Source: Tachypleus tridentatus (Eukaryota > Arthropoda > Merostomata > Xiphosura > Limulidae). From it: 64,000 nt of DNA. The position numbers and the translations under genes are program-made. The number at the start of each line of letters is the position of its first letter. The stretch's first letter is position 1. Below are positions 23,901-35,900 of the stretch, one piece after another. The notes beneath the pieces were generated by a model. It saw only the letters and a program-made list of their open reading frames with translations. It searched no databases and was not told the origin of the DNA. Location: NCBI RefSeq assembly GCF_004210375.1, contig NC_134830.1:45141094-45205093 (forward strand), given 5' to 3'.

Positions 23901-26900
23901 TTAATGGGCAAAATATTAATTGCATTGTAAAGTTTCCAACTTATTTCATCAGTATCATCTGGTGGTCTGTAACAGATTCCTACTAGAAGCCCTTTCCATT
24001 AACATATGCTAATAGAAACCCAAATGAGTTCGAGCTTTTTACTGTTATCTTTGATATTCTCAACTTTAACTCACATTTACACATAAAGCTGCCGATTCTC
24101 CTCACTTAATACTCAATCCATTTTAAACAGCCTGTAACTCGATATTTCTAAGAGATTTCTCTTATCACAGTCATGTATGTTTAACCATTTTTCCATTATT
24201 CCTATTGTATCAGAATCCTCCATTTCTATTATTGCTATAAAGTCATCTGTTCTATTTCTTATACTTCTAGCATTACAATAGTAACAACTAAGCTTATGCT
24301 TATAACTACTTTTGTACTCATTCCCTGTGCTAAACTTTTCTATGCCTTTTTTTTTTTGTATTGAGTTTTCCTGGCTCTCACTATGTTTCAAAAGTAGTTG
24401 TTTATTAGTTCAAATAGTTATTTTAATATGTTTGTAAGAATACAAATGTATTGAAACTTTAGAACAGCATCTTGCAGTGCCTGTGGTGGGACATGATAGC
24501 AAGTTCCAATTAATACAGCATCAGTGAAACAGGTGATGGTTTAGTTTTCTGATTTGCTGTTTGATGAAATAACTAAGAAGTTGGTCAACTTTTTGTTCAG
24601 AAAATGATTTCAACAAGTTTTATTATTATATAATGATTCTGCCTTGTAGTATTTATTATTTTTCAATTGATTCAAAAAATTAATGCACAGATCATAATCA
24701 GCTATTTTTGTCATAGTGTAACTTTCAATATTAATGTATAAAGGTTATTAATTTACCAATAATTTGAATTTTGAAATTGATTTTTTTTCAGTTGGATTTA
24801 ACCAAATCCACCCTCAATACTTATGAATAATATGAATAATATGCTTTAACTTCATGTAGGATAATAAACTACATATGTCTGTAAAATTTTTTAAAAGATG
24901 TGAAAACAGATTTAAGTGTGATAAAATATGAATGTGACACTAAAGTAATGAAAATTACAGGGATACATAGGTTACTGAAAGCATATAATACTATTTTATC
25001 TTTATTTTCTACAAATACAAATTCTTATGTATTATGGTAGTATGAACATAAAAAGTATCAGAAATAATATTCTAAATATCTTCTAGAAGAATGTTTTGTC
25101 AGTCTCAGAAGAATCTGTTAATATTATACATAATAACAAAACATTATTCTATCTTGGAACCATTGATGCAATCCAAAATTAACTGTTAAGAAGAAAATGT
25201 AAGATCTCCATTCTTGAATAAAAACTGGAATGTATTTTGTAAATTATTTAGCTTGGATAAAAGATCTTTTTTATAATTATTTTGATTTGTATAAATTCAG
25301 TACTTGTATAATTGAATATGGGAGAGTTATAAATATAGTTAAGAAATACATTAATAATCATTATAATAAGAAATTCAAAAATAGTTAAATTAGATCATTT
25401 GCATTTATGCTAACAGAAATATAACTTATTTTAAAAGAAAATAAAGGATGTTAATAAATTTATAATTTCTCCAAATGAGGGCTATATGTTACCTGGAGGT
25501 GTCACCTTTTTAAACCACTGCTCTACAGTAGTGTGTTATCTGTCAGTCACTTGGCATTAAAATTACATCACAAAAAGAACACTTAGTATTGTAATTTGTA
25601 CTGATATAACATCAGTAAAATGTGAATGTTATGAATGACGAGAAGAATACACACAATACAGGATGACATATGAACTTCAAAAACCAGAAATAACAAGAGG
25701 GAATCCTCAATAGCTGCAGTACTTGAAATTGTTTTTAGGCAGAATTAGAGTAACTTAATCTTTGAGACACTCTTTCCTTTTATTTGCTATATTTTTGTGT
25801 GCCAGCAATTCCAAGTGTAGGGTCTACATATACCCAATTCAGTTATATAGTAGGATATATACTAGCCTACTCTGAAATTGAAATTCTTTCAGGCAGGATT
25901 AGAGTAAATTAAACTATGAGATCTTGGATATGGTCCTCCGAAGACAATGCTCCACAATAAACCATGTAATTTGTTTTGAAACATCAGTTAGAGAAGCCTT
26001 TTTGAAGTGACAACATCTTATAATACAGCATGGAGATACGGCATCTTGCGAAACCTTCACTCATACTGATTGCATGGCAATTTGCCACTTCTTATTAAGC
26101 ATTTTTTAATGAACTGCCGATTCTAGGTTCATGTGGGCTCAACACTTTCCTGTTTTTTCCCATAGAAACTTAGAGACCCTCAGAGCTGGATTCTGAATGT
26201 CACACTTTTCATTATAAAGATTAATGCCATCAGTGAACAGCTACCCCCTACAGTTGTAAATGGTCTTTTCGTTGATGACTTTCACATCTCATGTCAGGCA
26301 TCAAGCATGAAGTTTATTGAGCAGCAATTACAAACTGCGGTCAATCATATACTTAAGTGGACCACAACAAATGTTTTTCAACTTTCTCTCCCTAAAACTC
26401 TTTGTGTACATTTCTGCCACCAACAGGGTATTCATCCAGATCCAGAACTTCATATTGATGATATTGTACTTCCTATCATCCCTGAGGCAAATTTCTTAGG
26501 TTTTGTCTTTGACTGTAAATTAAACTTTATTTCCCATATCAAGCAACTTCATGTCAAATGTATAAGAGCACTGAACATCCTCTGTGTCCTCTCTTCCACC
26601 CCTTGGGGAGCGGATTGATGCTCCATGCTTAAAATTTATCATGTCCTTATCTGATCCAAACTTGACTATGGGTCTATGGTTTATGGTTCTACCAGAACCT
26701 CAGTATTGAAAATGATGGATCCTATACACCATTAGGGGCTTTGGCTTTGCACTGGGGCCTTTTGTACTTCTCCAGTCCAAAGTATGTATGTGGAGTCCCA
26801 TGAACCCCCTCTGTATATTCTCCATTTGCAACTGTCTTTTATGTATGCTTCCAAACATCACTCATTACCACAGCATCTTACTTGGGGTTGTGTTTTCCAT

Positions 26901-29900
26901 CCTTGGTGGGCCACACTTTTCTATATTAGAAAATCTGTCATTGTTCCTTTTAGCCATCATATGCAGGCACAATCAGAAAAATTGGATCTATCTTTGAATA
27001 GCATAGCAGTATCCACAGTTCGGCCTCTTCCACCATGGCTAATTACTATCCCCAACTGTAATCTATCTTTGAGTCATCTGAGGAAGGCTGGTGCTCCTGA
27101 TTGGAAATATCACTTTATTTGCTGAAAACCTTTCAAATGATCCATCCATTCCCATATATGTGGATGGTTCAAAATCAGGTGACTCTGTAGGCTTTGCCAT
27201 GGTTTGTTACAGTTTGGTTGAAGCACACAGAATCCCATTTACAGTTTCTGTGTTCACTGCCAAATTGTATGCTATTTCTCTTATCCTGAATCATATTGAA
27301 ACAATGCAATAAAGCAATATATGAATTGTACGATCTATACTGATTCACTCAGCTGTCTATCAGCCCTGACATCATTCCATGTTAGCTATCGCTCTATTCT
27401 TGTCCATATCCAAATCAAACTGGCCCATCTCTCTCTATCATCTATTTCTGTCCAGTGTTTTTTGGATACCAGGTCATGTTGTTATTTGTGGGAATGAGCT
27501 AGCTGACAGAGTGGCAAAGTCCATCTGCTCTGGCTCTATCACCACCGTCCCTGTTTCATACATGGGCTATGGTCCAGTTATCAAAACCTGACTATACACC
27601 AGTTGGCAGTCGACCTGGAGTGAGCAATGAAATAATAATTTTTTTCAAATCAAGCCTTCTTTAGCTCTTTGGCCATCTTGTTTCTGTAAAGATCAAAGGG
27701 AGGAAGTTGTTTTAGCTAAACTATGCATTGGTCACAGTTTTTTTAACTGACCACTTCCTTTTATCTGGTACTGTTGCACCAATGTGTGGTCTGTGTGGCA
27801 CTCGGGTCACAATCGTACATATTTTATTATCATACTGTCATTACAATCAAGAACAATGATGCCATTTTAAACATGTTTTCAAGATAGGTTTGCCTTAACA
27901 TCAGCCAGTGTCATAGGTGATACTGGCTGCCTCACTCATGTTTTTACATTTTTGAGAGCCATTGGTCTTTTTAACTTAATTTAAGGTTTCTGTTGGACTA
28001 TATACTGTTTTAGCATGATTTCTTTGACACATTTTAATTTTATTTTGACCTGAACCCAAGACTGAAAAGGTCAACTTCAGGTGACTGACAGCAAGTTTGA
28101 ACTTAATGCTTCAGTCTTCCTGGCAGGTCTTAATTTTACATATTTTAACCTTCATTTCCATATACCATTATAGTCTACTACATCTTGTTTGGCACAGATA
28201 GCCTAGTAGCTTTGTGCCAATAAACATGAAATACCTACCTATCTACTTTGGATATGGTCCAGAATATTGATGAAAAGGGTTTGATCTTCTAAGTCAAAAA
28301 TTGTAATTAGAGCTCAGATTGGTCAAGAGACAGTGGAGCTATCAGCTAAAAGTTTGTAGTTGAAAAACTGTGTCTAGAAATATGTTACTCTTAATTTTGC
28401 TTTTATTTATTCTCGAAATAGAACACTTTCTGGTCGCCTGCAGAAGTGTGTATGTAACACTTTCTGGGAGCCTGCAGAAATGTGTATGTATGTATGTTTT
28501 TTTTTAAATGAAAGTGAAAATATAGAAGCAGTTCTAGCAAAATACTTTATTGGAAATAAGTATACAAAATATTGGACAGTTATATACTTCATGATGTTCA
28601 AAAACATGTAGATACAAAATGATAAAAACACTATAACCCCGAATGCCATCAACAGGTGAACCTTCCTTATTTAGGGCCAAACTGGGAAATATGGTGTAAT
28701 CAAATGAATAATACATAGGGGTCGAGTGATATCCTCTGGTTTTCCTGGAAATGTTTTGTATATTTTTCTGTGTACCATTGTAAGTGTGTCATTTCTGGTA
28801 CAGTGTAGTCAGTGACAAGAGCATTATGTAAAAAGGTGTTTGGGATATTTTGCTCTAGAAATGGCTAAATATATATATTTATATAAAACTAAAGAATTTA
28901 AGCAAAATATAGGTGACATCTGGAGACTGGTTGAAAAAGAGATGTTATACTAATCAATTGATACAAACAGGTATGAAAAACAGTCTTTTATAGTAAGTTT
29001 TAGGAAAGTTAGGGTTCACACTACATGAAAGAAATAAACAGAATAAAAATTATTTTTCTGACACAGATGAAACTAATGTTTGAAGATCACTGATTCCAGG
29101 ATCTAAATTGATTTCACAAAGTTGAACAGTGTTTAGATCAGTGATCCAACAAACTTTTTCTATCTCTCTATCAGCTTTGAATCTTATTTCAATGCTGGTG
29201 AGAATAACATTGTTAATGGAATAACAAGATATCCTTGTTCACACAAAAATGAATTATGTGCCCATCCAAAAAAGTTGTTGTCATCCATGCAATGAAGCTC
29301 ATTGTCAAATCAGCAAGTTCATAAAAAATAATTTCTTTTTCATTAAAACCAGCTGTTGAATAATAATGCTCATCAATAGCTGCCCAACATGATTTTGTGA
29401 ATGTTAAATAAATGATGAACTGCAAAGTGAAATTTCTAGTAATTTTGAATGAAATTTTGTCTTTATTTATTATACCAGGTGTGTAAGCTATTATTATTTA
29501 CATTGCAAAGTATACAGCTAAGTGTTTAATGAACTAAAATGAAAACTACAATGTAAAGTTCAAATCTTCATCAGATATAACCCTGAAAATCTAGCAACTC
29601 TAGAACGCTATGTAGAGATACAAGCTAGAGAGAATGCTTATGATCTAGAAGCCAACCTAGCTGTATTAAAACTGTAAGTAGTCTTTTATTTATTTTTGTT
29701 ACTAGAAAGTAAACAAATGTCATTTAAATTTTAGTGTTAGCACACATTTTTTTGTTTCTATGGATATATGTCCAAATGTGCTTATGGTAAAGACAAAATT
29801 TAAGTTATATTTACTGTTGTAATTGTGTGAATTCTTTTTGCTGGCAACTTATGATTGTATTTATTGTAAGATTATTTAATTTTTAATTATTACATTTTTA

Positions 29901-32900
29901 TTTGATTCCTTTGAGCTTTTTAAGGAAGGAAAATATGAAATATTATTTCAGTCACATTTTCTCCATTGTATCCAATGCCAATAATGAGTTGCACTGAATA
30001 CCAGAATTTATCAGGTGAGCTGGGTTACAGCAAATATAGTAGTGGCTGAAACAGTGTTAAAGTAATCCACAGGCTGTAACAGTTATTGTTACAGTGTGAA
30101 TGCTAGTAATATGTAATGTAATTATAATTATGGTTTGCCAGTTTTCATTCTGGTCAAATGCCCCCCGGTATTACAGTGGTAAGTCTACAGATTTACAAAT
30201 TATGCTAAAATCAGAGGTTCGATTCCCCTTGGTGGGTTTAGCAGATAGCCTGATGTGGCTTTGCTATAAGAAAAACACAAACACATTCTGGTCAAAGTAC
30301 TGTGGAGAAACTAATGAAGTGAATAAAGATTATAGTGTTCAAAAATCCACTAAGCCTAATATTATTGCCTTACAACAAACGTAATTGGTTATATTTACTA
30401 TAATTTGTTGTGGTCTCAAATAAGTATTATAACATAAAAAATTTGTTTTCTGTGTTAATTTTATTTCCATTTGAATTAACAAGTTTCTTTGAAAACAGAA
30501 CATTTGGTAATAGTTTTATTTTTTATACTTTTGCAAGTTTATGAAAAATCTTGGTTATCAACATTTAATGGTAGATTACCAGAGATTCCAGTTACTCTTG
30601 TAAATATGATTTTTGGTTCTGTTCGTAGTGTTTATATAAATGACACATCGACAAAACTGAGTAAAACATAATGTAATTATTTATCTTTATCTAATTAATT
30701 TAAATGTTGATTCTTCTAGGTACCAGTTTAACCCATCATATTTTCAGACATCTGTGGCTGTACAGATTTTGCTAAAAGCTCTTACCAACCTGCCTCATAC
30801 AGATTTTGTGCTGTGTAAATGTCTGATTGATTCTCTTCATGTATCCTTTATTGCATAATTTAATATAGCCAGCTATTGTATGTCTAAAGTAGGATAATAG
30901 AAATTGTGTTATTATGGCTATTTTTTTTTCTTTTCTTTGAAAGAAATTTATCCTTCGAAAGCATTTGGGCCAAAGTAATCTTTGAAATTTTTCAAAAGTT
31001 ATGTTTCACTTTCTATTCAGAGCTGCAGTCCTACATAAAAAAAAATGTGTCTGTGTTGTTAGTGATCATATGAAGAAAGTTAATGAAAAAAGTTTAATTC
31101 CCTCTGAAGATTCACTCTCCTTCCCCACAACAGTTTGCATCTTTTATTAACAATGGGATTAAAATATGTTTAGTTTCTCTTATCTCTAGTATTTCAATTT
31201 TGCATTATCTTTTGACATAATTACTGCTTTTCAGAGCTGAAAATGCCTAAGAAGTGTGTTTTTGAAAACAAAACACTTACTACTTTAACAAAAGAAAAAT
31301 ACTATTAATTATACTATTTAAACCTTCATGATATTGCCATCAGGAGTAATGGAGACTACTGTTGATGTGAGTAGAGTAAGTTTGAAAGATTAGGACATTT
31401 CAAACTCTGAAGGAAAACGAAAAAATGAAAGAGAGGAACAGATGGTTGTGTTCCACCAAGAACTGTCTACAGCCCTGCATTTGGTTTCTTTTCAATAAAT
31501 AATATACCTTTATCATGTGCATGGTATGATGCATATTCATGACAGTAATTTACCTATTTAAAGTTTGTGGAACAAGAACTAAAAGAAAAGGGTCTTTTAT
31601 CTTGCCACTCTTTTTTGCTTTTATAATTTTCTTGTTAATTGTTTAAACAGCTATCTTTTTTGTCTGTAAAATATTAAGCTGATGTGATTTAAAATTTTCA
31701 TTTCAGTCTTATTTTTTGTATGTAATCACAATTGGCAATGTAAAATGAATTGTCTATACCAGCTTTGACATCATAAGTCATATTACTTAATTCTCAAATA
31801 ATTGATTAAACTATGTAGTAATTTACCAAAAATGTGGAATGATCTCTTGCATTGATGAAAGACCTCGTCGACAGTTGTCTTCAACATACAATGTTTTTAA
31901 AATGCTGTTACACACTTTTATAGTTGTAACTTATATTTAGTCATTCACTTGTTATGTGAAAGACATTATTGGCAATTGTATTGTGTTTTTTTGTCATAGT
32001 TGTTTTTTTTAAAAAGACCATGCTTCATCAGTTTTGACATCATATAACATTTTTTACAATTTTGTTGCAACTTGTTTATTGGATTGATTTTGTTTCTTTT
32101 GTGCTCAACAGTTTTTTTTAAACAAAGAGCAATATTAATATTTTACAATTCATGTGTGTTTCAATAAAATAAGTAATTTGAAAGATTGCCTGGCATAGCC
32201 AGGTGGTTATGGTGCTCTACTCACAATCTGATGGTTGCAGGCTTCAGTCCTCAAACATGTTTGACCTTTCAGCCATGGTAGCATTATAATGCTATTATTC
32301 ATTGGTGAAAGAGTAGTCCAAGAGTTGGTGGTGGGTGGTGGTGACAAGTTGCCTTCCCTCTAGTCTCACACTGCTAAATTATGCATAGCTAGTGCAGATA
32401 TCTCTCAGGTAGCTTTTCACAAAATTCAAAGCAAACAAACAATTTTGAATGCTTAAATTGTTGTTTTTTTTAAACTAACTTCATAACTCCATTGCAGTGA
32501 TACTTGAATATTAAGCATCACATACATCATTTAACACTGTCTACAATGTTTTGTGTTTTATGGAGTTATTTAGTAATGAATGTCCCTCCCCTGCTAGTAT
32601 AGCGGTAAGTCTATGGATTTACAACACTAAAATCAGGGGTTCGATTCCTCTCGGTGGGCTCAGCAGATAGCCTGAAGTGGCTTTGCTATAAGAGAACACA
32701 CACACATGCAGTAATGAATTAAAACAATTTGTATATGTGTAACACTCCAGATATTAAGTTGCTATTACATGTGATAACAATTACATGTTTGAAACCTTAC
32801 AATGATACAGGATAATGTTAAATTTTGAATGAAGAGTTAAGGTTTTACATTATATTATGTTTGGTCTTTATCATTATCCATGACTAATCTCAGCTTGAGA

Positions 32901-35900
32901 AAATTCCAATTCAGCAGATTATGTTTCTTCATGATTTGCTTGAAATGTGTCAGTTTAAAAAATTTTGGGTAAGTATTTATTGTAGTAAAAATAATAATAT
33001 TTCAGAGCTTTAAATGGTGATTTTGACCAATAAAAATTTGTAAATTGCATTTATAGTGGGAACTTATTGATAACAAATTTAACTTCTTAAAGTTCATTGG
33101 CATTGTGCTGATTGCCCACTGTTATTACATTCTGTGGTGTCATACAGTTTAAATCATGCAAATTGTTAGTATAGATTTAAAATCATCCTGTGTTGGATCC
33201 AATTACATTTTGGGAAAGTTTTTCTTTCTCTTTCTAAATTGTAGTTTAACATGTTTCAAGTTCTATTATAATGGAACTTGGAGAAAATTATCTTTATGCC
33301 TTTTTTTTTTGTATTTAGTGGTAGTAAATTCCAATAATTTTAACAGAATTATCAACATACTGAATTCTTAAGGATACTTTGTTTGTTTCATATAGATATA
33401 GTTTATTATAATGGAGGCTTCATGTTTCTCACATATAATTAATTATACCCTTAGTTTATATAATATAGGTTTGAAATAAATCATTTATTTTGTGTATGTA
33501 TGTCTGTGTTTGTTCAAAATAAATTATTTTTGAACACAGTTTATTATTGGTTGTGTAGGTGCACGTTAGAGTCTGTTTATTAACAACATTTTACTTGCAT
33601 CATCTAAAATATAATTTGAAGTCTATTTCAAATGCTAACTTGGTTGGTTTTTTTTTACCGTGTATGTTTTATAATTTTTTATTTGAAAAAAATGCTCTTT
33701 TCTACAGAATGAAATTATTAAAAATCCAGAAATTATCAATGGAATCACTGGCTTTGAAGATTCTATCCGAAAGTGTGAGTTATTTTATTCAGTTATGCCT
33801 TTATTTTGTAAGATTAATTTGTGTGAGAAGAGCAATTGACAGTATAAGAGAAAAAAATATATACTCATATATATGATCTTGTTTATATAACTTGCATTGA
33901 AGTCAACACAGTGTAAATTTATCTTATATATGTATATATATATTTGACAAATTGGTAAGTGTAAGATGTAAATTATGCTTTCCAGTGTTTATATAACATG
34001 TGTAGGAAAGTAAAGAATATATTTATTACTCTGCTTAATATCCATATGCAAGGTTTTGTTGTCTTAACCATGGATGTTTGTTTCATTTTTGAAATAATTG
34101 AAAATATCGTCATAGAAATTATATATAATAACATCATTCAACATCTTTTTTTTTAACACTTTCAAAATTATTCTTCTGAGCTATGTTTCTATTTTTTGTT
34201 TAAAATGTTTGCTAGAAGGTACATGGCATGAAAATTTGTAAAGCTCATGAAGTTAAGAAATAAAACATTTTGTGTAATGTAGAGATACAGTAATAAGATA
34301 AAAATATGAATTCCACACCAGTCAGTTAGTTCAGTGTTAGAAGAGTTATATGGTGTAAAAAGTGAGTGTTACTGTGTCTTTTTGGCCATTCAGGTACTTG
34401 ATAAGTTTGTGTTATATTACAGTTGATTAGTATGTAGCTCATCAAAAATGATGGGGCAAGTACTACCACTCCCATCCCATAGTATACCCTAACCTCACAT
34501 TTCATAGCTGATTGAAGTAAATTCTGCAAAATCAAGCATGACTAATAAAAGAGAAACATGCACTTGAGGCAGTTAAACACTGATTTATGTACAAATCAAA
34601 ATTAAGATCATTCATATAATGAATTTGTGGTGTATTCATAGAATAACTATTGATAAAAATAAACTAGATTAAAAACTAAGTGGAAAAGTCAGTGCATTTT
34701 TGTAACGCTACATTCCAACAGTGGCTTTTACCTAATATTTTTGTCTATGTACTGAAAATATAAAATGAAATGTATAGACAACAGAAGAGAAAAAAATATC
34801 TGTTGATTTTTTAATTTAGAGTCTTCATTGATTAAAGAGGTGTGTTTTTTTATTTAAAAAACATTGGTGATATAACAAAAAATAGCATAATTCAGAAATG
34901 ATACAAGTTTAAACTTGAATCACTATTTTTACTTTTAAGAGAAATTTTATGCACTTGTCTCTGGGCTAGGTGATCCTACACTACACTTTTACTTTAGGCT
35001 TATTTTTCAAACACTCACTACTCTTATAGGGTTTCACAACCCTCTTGTACCCCAGTCACTTATAGTGGACAGGGAGTATTTGAATAGTACTATCTGGATA
35101 AATGCATTTTGTCTTTTATGACTCCTCCTCTTTTAAGAAGTCAAGTGTAATGTGACACAGGCTGGCATTTTATAGGCTAGTTAACTTTGAGTGGAAATTT
35201 TAGGAGTTAAGCCTACATTTACTGTGTTGAAAAGTTTACATAGAAAATTAGCTCTGTGGATGGACATGGCTGCATGGGATCTTATTGAAGAAATAAATTA
35301 ATTTATCATTATATGGACTGGACTTAGCATTATTTTTACCAAGTAATAAAAGAGCCAGCACAATGATCAAACATGTTATAACACTAATTATGCACCTAAA
35401 TGCTTGTGGGTTTAGAATCTGTTGGTTACAGGGTCCCTAATAACTACTAATTCACAATTTATACTTCTAATTACTGTTTGGGTTTCCTGTATAATTGTAC
35501 ATAGAAGAATTGATAATTTAATACTTTTGTTTTCATTAAGGTCTTTATTATTTCTCCATATGAACCAATATGCAAACTTCACCATCAATAAACTGTGTAT
35601 TAAAAATTCAATAATTAGAAGTTAAAAAACTTAAAATTATTGTGTTTTTATAATATTTTAATTATTTTTCAGTCATCTGTCATGTAGTGAACATAACATT
35701 TCAACATATTGAGAAGACTGTTCTAGCAGAATTGCTGGGTGGGCTGACTGGTAAGTTTTTAGACACAACTATGTTTAATTCTGAAGAAAAAGAATATCTT
35801 TATCAGCCAGCATTTGTTATGGTGCAAACAACTCTTGTTGGTAAAATTTGATCAAGACAATTATTTGTCACAAGACAATGATATGAGTTATCCTGTATTT

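Larger units (their letters stand above)
16595..24391 (-). mobile_element. CR1-like LINE on the minus strand, split by a younger LINE
   Basis: Two halves read in the same direction and in the correct order around the inserted LINE copy A. The endonuclease lies at about 24391-23600 and the reverse transcriptase with C-terminal region at about 18146-16595. Inferred order on the minus strand is endonuclease, interruption (copy A), polymerase, 3' end. The element is strongly CpG-depleted and carries many stops, so it is old. It lies antisense inside EIF3K intron 1. Clade assignment (CR1/L2 group) comes from motif resemblance. Confidence 0.85.
30841..32893. other. EIF3K intron 3
   Basis: Apart from two SINEs (32188-32441 and 32586-32709), nothing is recognised. 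CpG content is very low. Confidence 0.5.
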
